Positions 44,150-52,724 of a stretch of DNA of 64,000 nucleotides are shown piece by piece. A program made the position numbers and the translations under genes. Source of the stretch: an uncultured Verrucomicrobiota bacterium (GTDB taxonomy: Bacteria; Verrucomicrobiota; Verrucomicrobiia; Limisphaerales; UBA9464). The stretch is taken from the NCBI GenBank assembly GCA_903910585.1, contig CAIWAH010000048.1:1-64000 (forward strand), read 5' to 3'. The notes under the pieces were generated by a model. That model had not been told where the DNA came from and made no database searches. It saw nothing but the letters and a program-made list of their open reading frames with translations. Position 1 is the first letter of the stretch. Every line of letters starts with the position of its first letter.

Positions 44150-44178
44150 GGGTGCTGGCAGCACGGCTGCCAGCACCC
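44150..44178 (-). terminator. Terminator-like hairpin after the HAF-repeat gene
   Basis: Perfect 13-base arms GGGTGCTGGCAGC (44150-44162) and GCTGCCAGCACCC (44166-44178) around a three-base loop. On the minus strand it is followed by TTTC and lies just after the stop at 44196. The run of T is short, so termination may be partial and allow read-through into the pseudopilin gene. Confidence 0.65.
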
Positions 44179-44195
44179 GTAGCAGGTGCGATGCC

Positions 44196-46822
44196 TCAGT
44201 TGGGCTTCAGCAGGAAGCCGTGAACCTGGGTGGTGCCGTTTTTGGTCAGCGAGCCGTAGCCCACCACCCAGTGGGAGTCGTTGATGCCGGTGGGCCGGTC
44301 CAGCACCCACGAACCGCCACCGAGCACGGTGACGCCCGACAGGGTCGGGGCACCGCTCTCCACGTATTGCAGGTCAATCGAGTAGCTGCCGTCGTTCCAC
44401 CACAGGACCGGCACGTAGCGGGCGACCGCGTTGCTGAAACGCCACCCGGCTGTGATGCCGCTGTTGTTGATGCCCACGGCCCCTGAAGTCGAGGTCTGGT
44501 AGGCGTAGAACTGCGCGTAGGCCGTGTTGGGCGCACCGTGGCCCAGCCAGAGCACGGCTTGGTTGCCCGTTGTTCCCACGACTTCGTCGAAGTCGTTGAT
44601 GGCATTGGCTTCGCTGTAGGTCGCGCCGAGTGGGGTGCCCAAGTCGTCGTTTGCTGAGTTGATTGCTTGGTCAGCAATCGTTCGGAATGCCCGAAACGCG
44701 CTGGTAGTCCCCTGTGCTTTGCCAACTACTCGCCCTAACCGGTTTACACCAAAAGCGTAGCTCGCTTTTGCCGAACTCAGGGTTGGATCCAATGAACCCA
44801 AGTCTAGGACCGCCCCGTTCTTCCACAGCGTCGCCCGCATGGTGCCGTTCACATACAGGTCGGTGAACGCCTTGCAGTAGCCCACCGTGTAGCGGTCGCC
44901 ACCCACCAAGGCCGTGCTGGCGGCACCGGAGTCAGCCGCCAGCGTCAGCAGTTGTTCCACCGGTCCGCCTGTGGGAAAGCGATAGGCCCGCGGACAACTG
45001 TTCCAGAAGCCCTGCCCCACCACGGTGCCGGCATCGTCAATCGCATTGGCCACGCTCCAGGTGGTGCCCACGGGGAACGGCGTCAGTTCCGTAATCGTGC
45101 CCCCAATCGCTGTGGCCGTGGGCGTGGCGACCAGGGTGACCGCCTTGGTGTTGGTGACGCCCGTGGCATAACGGGACCAGCCGACAATCGTGGCGGTGCC
45201 GTTGACGGCCGGACCGATGCCGGTCGCCCGGCTCTGGATGCCGGTGCCCAGCACCCCCAAGTCGTAGAGCTTCCAGCCCGTGGGCATGGTCACCGTATCG
45301 TTGGCCACAATGTTGACCGTGGCCTTGTCCGCCGGAGCCGCCGGAATGGAGTAGCGCGGTAGCAGTCCCGTCGGAGGCGTGTCGGCCTGGAGCGTGAGGA
45401 TCACCGACTCGATGCTCTCCTTCCGGCTGTCGTCGTAGGCGCTGACATTGACGACCACTGAGGTTTGGTTTTCGGGAATGATCACGGACTTGATGTTGCC
45501 GGAAACCACACCCAAGGGCGAACCATTCGCCGTCGCCAGATAGTCGGTGTCGAACGTGGCGGCGCCGGTGACCTTCACCGGAACCGTGAGTTCCGGCCCT
45601 GGGGCGCTGCGGCTGATGGTGATCTGGGCCGGATTGGGACTGCCCTCGGCCGTGCTGGCGACGGTCGCTCCGATGGTGAGCTTGGGCGCAACCGTCAGCG
45701 GTGCAAACGCCACATGCTCTAGGATCGAGGCGCAGCCCGCCCCCAACGCGGCCAACGACAGTTGGCCGCCCAGTGCCTGCAGGTGCAGGAAGTTGGGCGT
45801 GCCGGAGGTGGTTTCGCCTTCCTGTGTGATAAGGAGGTCGCCCGCCATGGCCGGAGTGAGCTGGGCCGGGTCGCCATGATCGCTGAAGAGGCCATTGCTG
45901 CTCCAGTTGGCTGCGTGCAGGCGTTCGCCATCCTCGATCAGGTCGAGGTCTTCTGCTGCGATTGTTGAACCGCCAACGGTCGAAATCCCGCCATTGCCAT
46001 CGTCGAACAGTTGCTGCACCGCGCCGGTGGTGGGATTGATTTTCCAGAGGCCCTGCTGGTATTACTGGGTCTGCTGGTCAAGGTTATCACGGCCGGCAAG
46101 GATCATGCCGGCCAGAATTCCGTAACGGGCGGAATCATTGGGCACCACCACGCAAGCTTCCACCTGTTGCCCGCCGGGGATGGTGGCCAGTGGGCCGGCT
46201 CCGATGGTCCCGCCGGCCGAATTGACCTTCCACACCTTTCCGTCGGCAGTCAGCGCCACCAAGGCGCCCAACAACGCGCCATCGCGATCATGCGTGATGC
46301 CCCGGACCACGGCCGTGGCTCCCGGCAAAGTGGCGAACGCCAGCGGCCGATTGTTGACCACGTCTTTCTGGCCGAGCCGTCGGCGTTGATGCGCATGATC
46401 TGTCCGGCGATGCCAGTGCCGCAGAAGGTGTCACCCAGGGTGAACCCGCCGGCCGTCACGGTGTTGTTCCGCAGGTTGCGAATGGTGACCAGCTTTAACT
46501 CGGCTCCAACGGGCAGTTCCTTCACCCAGTCCACGGTGTTCAGGTAATACGCGAAGCTACTGATGTAGCCGTCGGCTGTGACCTTGAAGAACTTCACGCT
46601 GTCTGGCGTATCGCGGTTGGCAGATACGACAAGGAAACGGTCGCTCGCGCTGGCGCCGTCGTGATAACCTACGCCCACAGGCTGGTTGATTCCGCTGATC
46701 AGGGTGGTCAGGTCAACCGCCGGCAGGGACAAGGCTGCCCCTGCCGAAACTACGGCCACCGCCAACCGCTTCACCACCCGCACGAGAAACGGGTTGCTTG
46801 GTCTGGAGTTGTGACTACTCAT
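44196..46822 (-). pseudogene. Secreted HAF-repeat / Calx-beta surface protein, one frameshift and one nonsense codon
   Basis: Starting at 46822 a signal peptide (KRLAVAVVSAGAALSLPAVD) leads into a propeller-like region. Near 46365-46372 the frame shifts: INADGSA continues in another frame as QKDVVNNRPLAFA, consistent with one missing C. That frame reaches a TAA at about 46059-46061 after NLDQQTQ, yet continues as YQQGLWKINPTTGAVQQLF and is then open to 44196. The downstream part has a Calx-beta domain (for example FDTDYLATANGSPLGVVSG) and several HAF repeats: AIDDAGTVVGQ, GVNRLGRVVGKA, AINDFDEVVGTT and GINNSGITAGW. The intact product would be about 870 residues, exported. As read, no full protein can be made. 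Confidence 0.75.
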
Positions 46823-46941
46823 GTTTGTGTTTCGCCCCGGGGCATGGTTGGAGCTTCCTACAGCCGCGGCGGACCACTCGGTCCATCGCGTTTTATCCGG
46901 CCGGCCCCGGGGCAGATTGTGTCGTTTTCAGGGTGTTCAGT

Positions 46942-47293
46942 TCACGGCCTGGCCACCGCCTTCACGATGTCGCTGGGCAGGCCGATTTCCTCGTCGCCGT
47001 CGAGGTAGCGGGTTTGGTATTCGCGGGCCTCCGGTTTGCCGGCCACGGCCAGCGGGTGGGTGTCCACGTAGGCGAGTCGGTGTCCACGGCGAGAAAGGTC
47101 AATCCGGCCTCACCTTCGCTTCGGCCGCAAATCCGCCGGCCGGTCCACCCCGGCCCGGCAAGCCCGCAGGCTGATCGGGTTCCGCAGTGGGGACCGTCTT
47201 CCCAGGCGGTTCAGCCATCGCCAGACAGACAGCACCGACCAGGCCCCCGAGTCCGGCCGGAAAGCGAAGAAGGAGTTTTTTGGGCGGCAGCAT
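46942..47293 (-). pseudogene. Eroded exported protein (signal peptide plus C-terminal scrap)
   Basis: From ATG 47293, MLPPKKLLLRFPAGLGGL and the following AVCLAMAEPPGK form a convincing signal peptide. The frame soon stops after a Gly/Pro-rich stretch. In another frame the strand ends with AYVDTHPLAVAGKPEAREYQ, RYLDGDEEIGLPSDIVKAVA and a stop at 46942-46944. Together these look like the two ends of one gene with the middle deleted and at least one shift. No family is recognised. The rest of 46823-47543 (spacer before the HAF gene and before the phosphotransferase gene) shows nothing further. Confidence 0.45.
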
Positions 47294-47543
47294 GGCGGCA
47301 AGGCGATTCAGCGATGGTTGAGGGGAGACGGTTGGGCCGCAGCGGAGTCCGCAGTCGGTTGAATTGGGATTAACTGTCATCATCCGCAGCATGGGGGGTA
47401 ATCGCGTCAAGCGGGTTTCGCTTCCGGCCGCTCCGCTCCGCGCGGAAAGGTCTCCCCCGACTGACTTGCCGGCAGCACGTTGGGGTCGGCCCGCTCTTGC
47501 CGGCCGGGAGCGCGGCCCGTATCACGACCCGGCCTTTCGCGTG

Positions 47544-48659
47544 ATGTCTGCCAAGCCACCTTCTTCCGGCCCGTTGCCGGCGTTGCTGCTCTGTGAACCG
47601 GCCACCGGCGGCCTGCGGGTGGCCGCCTTGACGTTGCTGGACCGGCTGCTGGTCGCCGTCCATCGCGCCGGTGCCGGACCCATCCGCGTGGTCTGTGCCG
47701 GCGAACTGCCCATCGTGAAACGGGCGCGCGCCCTTGGGGTGGCCTTTGAAGTCATCCGGGAAATGCCCCCCATCGCGGAGCCCATGCTGTTGGCCAGCAC
47801 CGATCAACTGGTGCAAACCGGCGAGGTGAAGGCCGTTCTGGCCGGTCGCGGCCGGCTGCAAATGTCGTCGGGTGGCCAATTGCCCGTGGGAGTGGCGGAC
47901 AGTTGGCTGGGTTCGGTGACCGCGAGCGTGGCCGACGCTCCGGCGATCACGGCCACGGGCGTGGCGCAGCCCATCCGGTCGGCTGCGGACGCCCAAACGG
48001 CGGAACGGGCGCTGTGGGCGTCGTTGACCAGTTCGTCCGACGGACTGGTGGACAAGTGGTTCAACCGGCCGGTGGGACGCCCGTTGTCGAGGCTTCTCAT
48101 CCACACGCCGATCACGCCCAACCAGGTTTCGCTGGCTTCCATCCTCATCGGGGTGGTTGGCGGGGTGCTGTTCGGGCTGGGTCAGCATATCTGGTCGGTC
48201 GTGGCGGGCGTGCTGTTCCAGATTTCCGCGATCGTGGACTGCGTGGATGGCGACGTGGCGCGGTCGGTGTTCAAGGAATCCCCGCTGGGCAAATGGCTGG
48301 ACCTCATCGGCGACCAGGTGGTGCACGCTGCGGTCTTTGCCGGCATCGCGGTCGGCCTGTGGCGCAGCGGTCTGAACGGGCCGTTTCTCTGGCTGGGCGG
48401 CTCCGCGGTGTTGGGCGGCCTGATCGCCTTCGCGGTGGTCGTCCGGGGCATGACCAACAAGGGCGAGCCCAACCGCCGGCTTCAAAAGCTCATTGACGGC
48501 GCCACCAGCCGCGACTTTTCGGTGCTAGTGCTGGCCTTGGCCTGCCTGAACCACCTGGAATGGTTCCTCTGGCTGGCGGCGATTGGCAGCCATGTGTTCT
48601 GGGTGCTGGCGCTGGCACTCCAGTTGTTCCCGGGGAAGGCGGCGGAATCCGCGCGATGA
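47544..48659 (+). CDS. CDP-alcohol phosphatidyltransferase family protein with N-terminal NTase-like domain
   Basis: Protein of 371 residues. The C-terminal membrane domain (about 195-365) has the full active-site motif at about 232-258: D-C-V-D-G-D-V-A-R, eight residues, G-x-x-x-D-x-x-x-D. This binds a CDP-alcohol and Mg2+ and transfers a phospho-alcohol. About six helices are visible. Residues 1-175 resemble the nucleotidyltransferase-like half of bifunctional IPCT/DIPPS proteins (inositol-phosphate cytidylyltransferase fused to phosphotransferase). The GG and KP signature loops are missing, so this half is probably inactive. Two genes follow, the first overlapping by four bases; the third encodes an active-looking nucleotidyltransferase that may supply the CDP-alcohol. 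Confidence 0.88.
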   Translation: MSAKPPSSGPLPALLLCEPATGGLRVAALTLLDRLLVAVHRAGAGPIRVVCAGELPIVKRARALGVAFEVIREMPPIAEPMLLASTDQLVQTGEVKAVLAGRGRLQMSSGGQLPVGVADSWLGSVTASVADAPAITATGVAQPIRSAADAQTAERALWASLTSSSDGLVDKWFNRPVGRPLSRLLIHTPITPNQVSLASILIGVVGGVLFGLGQHIWSVVAGVLFQISAIVDCVDGDVARSVFKESPLGKWLDLIGDQVVHAAVFAGIAVGLWRSGLNGPFLWLGGSAVLGGLIAFAVVVRGMTNKGEPNRRLQKLIDGATSRDFSVLVLALACLNHLEWFLWLAAIGSHVFWVLALALQLFPGKAAESAR

Positions 48660-49654
48660 AGGTCGCCTTCAAGCTCCTCCTCTTCGGTGTCGGGCTGGCC
48701 CTGTTCGGCTGGTATGTGCAACGGGTCGGCCTCGCGGAGATCGTGTCGGCCCTGCGGCAACTGGGCTGGGCCGCGCCGCTGGTGCTGCTGCCCTACGGCA
48801 TGGTCTATGTCGTGGACTGCCTCGGCTGGCGTTGGACGCTGCCGGCCCGGCTGCCGCTCGGCTTCTGGTCCCTGCTGCGCATCCGGTGGGCCGGTGAGGC
48901 GGTCAACAACGTGGTGCCGTCCGCCTACGTCGGCGGTGAGGCGGTGAAGGTGTTTCTGCTCGGCCAACGCGGCGTTCCCACGGCGGTCGCAACGTCCGCG
49001 GCCATCGTCTCCAAGTCCGCCCAGACCGTGGGCCAGATCGGGTTCATCGCGCTGGCGGCGCTGGCGCTGCTGCTGATCGCGCCGGATCAGCCGGGGCTGA
49101 AGCCGGCTTTGGCGGTGGTGCTGGTGGGCGGGACGGCGACCGTGGCGCTGCTCTTCTGGCTGCAGCGGCGTGGGATTTTCCGCAGCGTTCTGGGCGTCGC
49201 GGACCGGTTTCAACTCGCCCAGACGTGGCTCTGCGACCGGCGCGCGGGCTGGCTGGAGACCGATCGCATCATCGGCAGCTATTACCGCGAACATCGGGGC
49301 CGGATGCTGGCCAGCGTCGCCTCGTATTTCGGCGGCTGGCTGCTTGATTCGGTCGAGATCTACTTGGTCGCGCACCTGCTGGGCCAGCCGATCAACTGGT
49401 TTCAGGCCATTTCCGTCGAGGCCCTGACGGGTGTGGCCAAGATGATGGGCATGTGGATTCCCGGCGCGCTCGGGGTGCAGGAAAGCGGCTTGCTGCTGGC
49501 CGGACGCTGGGCCGGGTTGCCGGAGCCGTTCTGTCTCGCCTACGCGGTGTTGCGCCGGGCGCGCGAGGCCGTGTTTGTCGGCATCGGCTGGCTGTTCCTC
49601 TACCTCGGCCACGTCAACCTGCGCCGGGTGACGTCCCCCGCGGACACCCGGTAG
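48656..49654 (+). CDS. UPF0104 / lysylphosphatidylglycerol-synthase TM-like membrane protein
   Basis: Polytopic membrane protein of 332 residues with about eight helices. It belongs to the UPF0104 (AglD2/GtrA-like flippase, HpnL) family: WAGEAVNNVVPSAYVGGEAVKVFLL is the conserved GGE motif region, and MWIPGALGVQESGLLLAGR is the C-terminal signature. Members are proposed to flip lipids or to support glycolipid assembly. The start ATG overlaps the stop of the CDP-alcohol phosphotransferase gene (ATGA), indicating coupled translation. I infer that it moves the product of the phosphotransferase across the membrane. Confidence 0.88.
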   Translation: MKVAFKLLLFGVGLALFGWYVQRVGLAEIVSALRQLGWAAPLVLLPYGMVYVVDCLGWRWTLPARLPLGFWSLLRIRWAGEAVNNVVPSAYVGGEAVKVFLLGQRGVPTAVATSAAIVSKSAQTVGQIGFIALAALALLLIAPDQPGLKPALAVVLVGGTATVALLFWLQRRGIFRSVLGVADRFQLAQTWLCDRRAGWLETDRIIGSYYREHRGRMLASVASYFGGWLLDSVEIYLVAHLLGQPINWFQAISVEALTGVAKMMGMWIPGALGVQESGLLLAGRWAGLPEPFCLAYAVLRRAREAVFVGIGWLFLYLGHVNLRRVTSPADTR

Positions 49655-49688
49655 CCAATCGCGGTTTCGCCCGCTAGGCTCCGGCTCC

Positions 49689-50447
49689 GTGAACGCGATC
49701 ATCTACGCCGCCGGCCGCGCGACGCGCCTGGGGCCGGCCTTTGCCGAACGTCCGAAGATCCTGCTCGAAGTCGGCGGGCGCACGTTGCTGGACTGGCACG
49801 CGGAACGGTTGGCCGAAGTCGGGGTGGAAAACCTCTACCTCGTCACCGGCCACCGGCGGGAACAGATCGCCGCAGTGCTGCCCGAACTCTCCGCCAAGCA
49901 CGGCCTCCGCCTCTACGAACTGCACAATCCCGACTTCACCGAGGGCAGCGTGGTGTCCATGCAGGTTTCGCTGGGGGTCATCGAGCCTTCCCGGGAGCCG
50001 GTTCTCATCATGGACGGCGACGTCATCTATGATTCCGAACTCCTGCGCCGGCTGGTCCGTTCCCGCTACGCGTCGGCCGGCCTGATTGATTTCAGCTACC
50101 GCGACGTGGACGACGATCCCGTGATGGTGCCCATCCGGGACGGGTGGCCGGTGGAGTTCATGAAACAGTGGCGGGGCGAAGCCGACCGCATCGGCGAATC
50201 GGTGGGGTTCTTCAAGTTCGCCGCCGAACACATTCCGGCCTTGGTCGAAGGCACCCGCAAACGCATGACCGGCCTGAGCCGGCGCGATTCGATCGACGAG
50301 GTGATCCGCGACGTGGTCAAGGCCGGCCTGGTCGGCTTCGAGGAGATCACCGGCCTCCCGTGGACCGAAATCGACTTCCCGCATGATCTGGAATACGCGC
50401 GGAACGAGGTGATCCCGGCGCTGCTCGGGAAAACGCCGGCCCGCTGA
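49689..50447 (+). CDS. Sugar/alcohol-phosphate nucleotidyltransferase
   Basis: Cytosolic protein of 252 residues with a Rossmann-like NTP transferase domain. It opens MNAIIYAAGRATRLGPAFAERPKILLEVGG; the shortened G-x-G-x-R-(x)n-PK loop binds the nucleotide. LIMDGDVIYDSELL provides the metal-binding Asp pair, and PWTEIDFPHDLEYA is typical of choline-phosphate, inositol-phosphate and 2-aminoethylphosphonate cytidylyltransferases. It starts with GTG 35 bases after the UPF0104 gene. The substrate cannot be read from sequence; together with the CDP-alcohol phosphotransferase it suggests CTP-dependent activation of a phospho-alcohol. Confidence 0.88.
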   Translation: MNAIIYAAGRATRLGPAFAERPKILLEVGGRTLLDWHAERLAEVGVENLYLVTGHRREQIAAVLPELSAKHGLRLYELHNPDFTEGSVVSMQVSLGVIEPSREPVLIMDGDVIYDSELLRRLVRSRYASAGLIDFSYRDVDDDPVMVPIRDGWPVEFMKQWRGEADRIGESVGFFKFAAEHIPALVEGTRKRMTGLSRRDSIDEVIRDVVKAGLVGFEEITGLPWTEIDFPHDLEYARNEVIPALLGKTPAR

Positions 50448-50462
50448 CGGCTCCGGACGGAC

Positions 50463-50849
50463 TCAGGCCTTCTTGCCGTAGATCTGCTCCGGCGTCTCCA
50501 ACTGGGCCTCGGTCACTTTCCAGCCCTCGCCGTCGAGGCTGCGGAAGAAGCAGCTCTGGTAGCCTTCGTGGCAGGCGGCGCCGGTCTGCTCGACCTGGAT
50601 CAGCACGGTGTCGCCGTCGCAGTCGAACGACAGGTCCTTCACGACCTGCACGTGGCCGCTGGACTCGCCCTTCATCCAGAATTTCTGGCGGGAGCGGCTC
50701 CAGAACCAGGTCTTGCGCGTCTCGATGGTCTTCTCCAGCGAGGCGCGGTTCATCCAGGCCATCATGAGCACGCGGCCGGTGGACTGCTGCTGGATGATCG
50801 CCGGGATGAGGCCGTCGGCGTTGAACTTGAGCTGGTCGAGAAACTTCAT
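50463..50849 (-). CDS. hisI: Phosphoribosyl-AMP cyclohydrolase
   Basis: Histidine-biosynthesis enzyme of 128 residues that opens the adenine ring of phosphoribosyl-AMP. Conserved stretches are [39 protein letters not shown] and the metal-binding [21 protein letters not shown], which supplies the Asp and Cys residues for Mg2+/Zn2+. There is no HisE domain, so the pyrophosphohydrolase is encoded elsewhere. ATG 50849. It lies 16 bases after a DUF486 gene and, with hisF upstream, forms a minus-strand operon. Confidence 0.95.
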   Translation of the reverse strand: MKFLDQLKFNADGLIPAIIQQQSTGRVLMMAWMNRASLEKTIETRKTWFWSRSRQKFWMKGESSGHVQVVKDLSFDCDGDTVLIQVEQTGAACHEGYQSCFFRSLDGEGWKVTEAQLETPEQIYGKKA

Positions 50850-50865
50850 GTCAGGCGGGGCGAGG

Positions 50866-51225
50866 TTACTTGGTGGGCAGGAAGGTGAACAGCACGGCGG
50901 CGAGGATGCAGGCGAAGGCCGCGAGGTGGTTCCACTGGGGCTTGGTCTGGAAATAGAAGAAGGCGAACCCGATGAAGACCGCCAGGGTGATGACTTCCTG
51001 GGCGATCTTGAGCTGGTAGAGCGAGAACCGCTCCGAGCCAAAGCGGTTCGCCGGGACGGCGATGCAGTATTCGAGAAAGGCCAGTCCCCAGCTCGCGAGG
51101 ATGGCGATCCAGAGCGGCTGGTGTTCCTTGAATTTGAGGTGCCGATACCAGGCGAACGTCATGAAGATGTTGCTGAGGAACAGCGCCGCGAAGGGAAACC
51201 ACTTCGATTGTAGCACGGAGTTCAC
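50866..51225 (-). CDS. DMT-like DUF486 family membrane protein
   Basis: Protein of 119 residues with four predicted helices, matching DUF486: [62 protein letters not shown] and a final helix. The family is related to small multidrug resistance-like proteins; transport function is unproven. GTG 51225 is used, GTG 51216 is an alternative. Its place between hisF and hisI with gaps of about 20 bases indicates co-transcription with the his genes. Confidence 0.92.
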   Translation of the reverse strand: MNSVLQSKWFPFAALFLSNIFMTFAWYRHLKFKEHQPLWIAILASWGLAFLEYCIAVPANRFGSERFSLYQLKIAQEVITLAVFIGFAFFYFQTKPQWNHLAAFACILAAVLFTFLPTK

Positions 51226-51245
51226 GGTGGGCCGGGCAGGAGGGT

Positions 51246-52028
51246 TCAGCGGACGAGGCGACGCACGGGGATGCCACGTTGGGCCAGGTAGTCCTTCACC
51301 TGCCCAACGGTGAATTCGCCGAAATGGAAGATGCTCGCGGCCAGCACCGCGTCCGCCTTGCCGGCCAGCAGCACCTCGGCCATGTGCTCCAGCGAACCCG
51401 CGCCGCCACTTGCCACCACCGGCACGCCCACGGATTCGCTGACCCGGGCGGTGATGACGAGATCGAAGCCCTTCTTGGTGCCATCCGCATCAATGGAATT
51501 GAGCACAATCTCGCCGGCACCCAGTTCGACCGCACGCCGCGCCCACGCGACGGCTTCGAGTCCGGTGGCCTCGCGTCCGCCCTTGGCGAAGACTTCCCAG
51601 CGGTCGGGAGCGACCTTTTTGGCATCGATGGAAACCACGATGCACTGGGCACCGAACTTCTCCGCGCCTTCCCGGATCAGCCCGGGGTTGGCGAGGGCGC
51701 TCGAATTGATGCTCACCTTGTCCGCCCCGGCCTGGAGCATGGTGCTCATGTCCTCGCGCGTGCGGATGCCCCCGCCGACGGTCAGCGGCATGAAGCAGCG
51801 GTCCGCGGCGCGCTCAATCACGTCGATCATGGAGCGGCGTCCATGGGCGCTGGCCGTGATGTCGAAGAAGACCATTTCGTCCGCCCCCTGGTCGTTGTAG
51901 CGGATGGCGAGTTCGACGGGATCGCCGACCTCGCGCAGGCCGCCGGTCTCCGCCCGCCCGAACTGGACGCCGCGGGTAACCTTGCCGTCGTGAACATCAA
52001 GACAGGGAATGACTCGGCGGGCTAACAT
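51246..52028 (-). CDS. hisF: Imidazole glycerol phosphate synthase subunit HisF
   Basis: Cyclase subunit of 260 residues. With HisH it turns PRFAR and ammonia into imidazole-glycerol phosphate and AICAR. The TIM barrel starts [22 protein letters not shown] with the first catalytic Asp (about residue 11). It continues with [14 protein letters not shown] and [10 protein letters not shown] with the second Asp (about 130); phosphate-binding [17 protein letters not shown] and [14 protein letters not shown] close the barrel. The length is standard. It heads the minus-strand his operon, 42 bases after the terminator of the preceding minus-strand gene. Confidence 0.97.
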   Translation of the reverse strand: MLARRVIPCLDVHDGKVTRGVQFGRAETGGLREVGDPVELAIRYNDQGADEMVFFDITASAHGRRSMIDVIERAADRCFMPLTVGGGIRTREDMSTMLQAGADKVSINSSALANPGLIREGAEKFGAQCIVVSIDAKKVAPDRWEVFAKGGREATGLEAVAWARRAVELGAGEIVLNSIDADGTKKGFDLVITARVSESVGVPVVASGGAGSLEHMAEVLLAGKADAVLAASIFHFGEFTVGQVKDYLAQRGIPVRRLVR

Positions 52029-52069
52029 GGGCGGAGGTCTCCAAAAATGCGGTGGGAATAAACGGCAAA

Positions 52070-52088
52070 GCCCGCCAAAGAGGCGGGC
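52070..52088 (-). terminator. Intrinsic terminator of the HARE-HTH-like gene
   Basis: GCCCGCC (52070-52076), loop of five, GGCGGGC (52082-52088). On the minus strand the stem is followed by TTTGCCGTTTATT. It lies 22 bases after the stop of the gene at 52110 and separates it from hisF. Confidence 0.75.
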
Positions 52089-52109
52089 TCGCGGAGTCTT
52101 AGAATCGGA

Positions 52110-52478
52110 TCAGGCGAGACCAAAGGTGCCGTCGCCGAAGTTCTTGAACACCTTCTTATTGGAATAAAGGAGGGTGTTGAGGGAGTTCAGCGGATCCTTG
52201 GCCGTGAACGTGTAGCCGGCCTTCTCCACGGCCTTGAGAATCTCGGGACGCGTGAGCGGCTTGGACTTGATCACATCCGACACGGCGGCCTTGAGGGAAA
52301 CGGAATTCTGGGCCCGTTTGCGGGTCCGGACCGGTGCGGCCTTGGCGGCGGAGGCCTTGGCGGGAGTGGCTTCGCCGAGGGCGGAATTGATCTTGGCCAG
52401 CTCCGCTTCGAGGGTGGCCTTCCGTTTCAGAAGGGACTCACGGAGCGAAACATATTGCTTTAACGGATCACGTTTCAT
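52110..52478 (-). CDS. Coiled-coil plus HARE-HTH-like winged-helix protein
   Basis: Protein of 122 residues from ATG 52478 (GTG 52490 possible). Residues 1-35 (DPLKQYVSLRESLLKRKATL, then EAELAKINSAL) form a charged coiled coil. A basic Ala/Lys linker is followed by a C-terminal domain LKAAVSDVIKSKPLTRPEIL and KDPLNSLNTLLYSNKKVFKN, ending FGDGTFGLA. This has the helix-turn-helix and wing pattern of HARE-HTH domains (as in RNAP delta subunit and ASXL proteins). It may bind DNA or RNA polymerase. Short relatives are common in verrucomicrobia but, as far as I know, uncharacterised. Confidence 0.75.
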   Translation of the reverse strand: MKRDPLKQYVSLRESLLKRKATLEAELAKINSALGEATPAKASAAKAAPVRTRKRAQNSVSLKAAVSDVIKSKPLTRPEILKAVEKAGYTFTAKDPLNSLNTLLYSNKKVFKNFGDGTFGLA

Positions 52479-52724
52479 TGCGGGCCCCACCTTATGTTGC
52501 AGCCGGAAGGGTGCAACGTATTAAAAGCGATCCGGGTGCCCGCCTCGCCGATGACCGTTGGGACGGTGGTTCCGGATGCCTGCCGGCGTTCATGGGACTG
52601 AAGTCGAGCTTCTGGGGGGCTTCAACCCGTTCCCCGGCCCCCGGAAGGGCAGTGCAACCAACCGACAATAATCCGCAAACCGCCGGCAGCGTGGACGCGG
52701 AAGGTCCCGTAGCTTCGTCGGAAA

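Noticed and set aside
42013-44240. CRISPR-like array or integron because of recurring hairpins
   Set aside because: Only three copies, spaced by whole genes; they are gene-end duplications.
46359-46375. Programmed ribosomal frameshifting in the HAF-repeat gene
   Set aside because: No slippery heptamer or downstream pseudoknot is evident, and the gene also contains a TAA further on, which fits decay or error.
52491-52724. Riboswitch (for example cobalamin type) before the TonB receptor
   Set aside because: The leader is short and I could not find the conserved core elements of known riboswitches.
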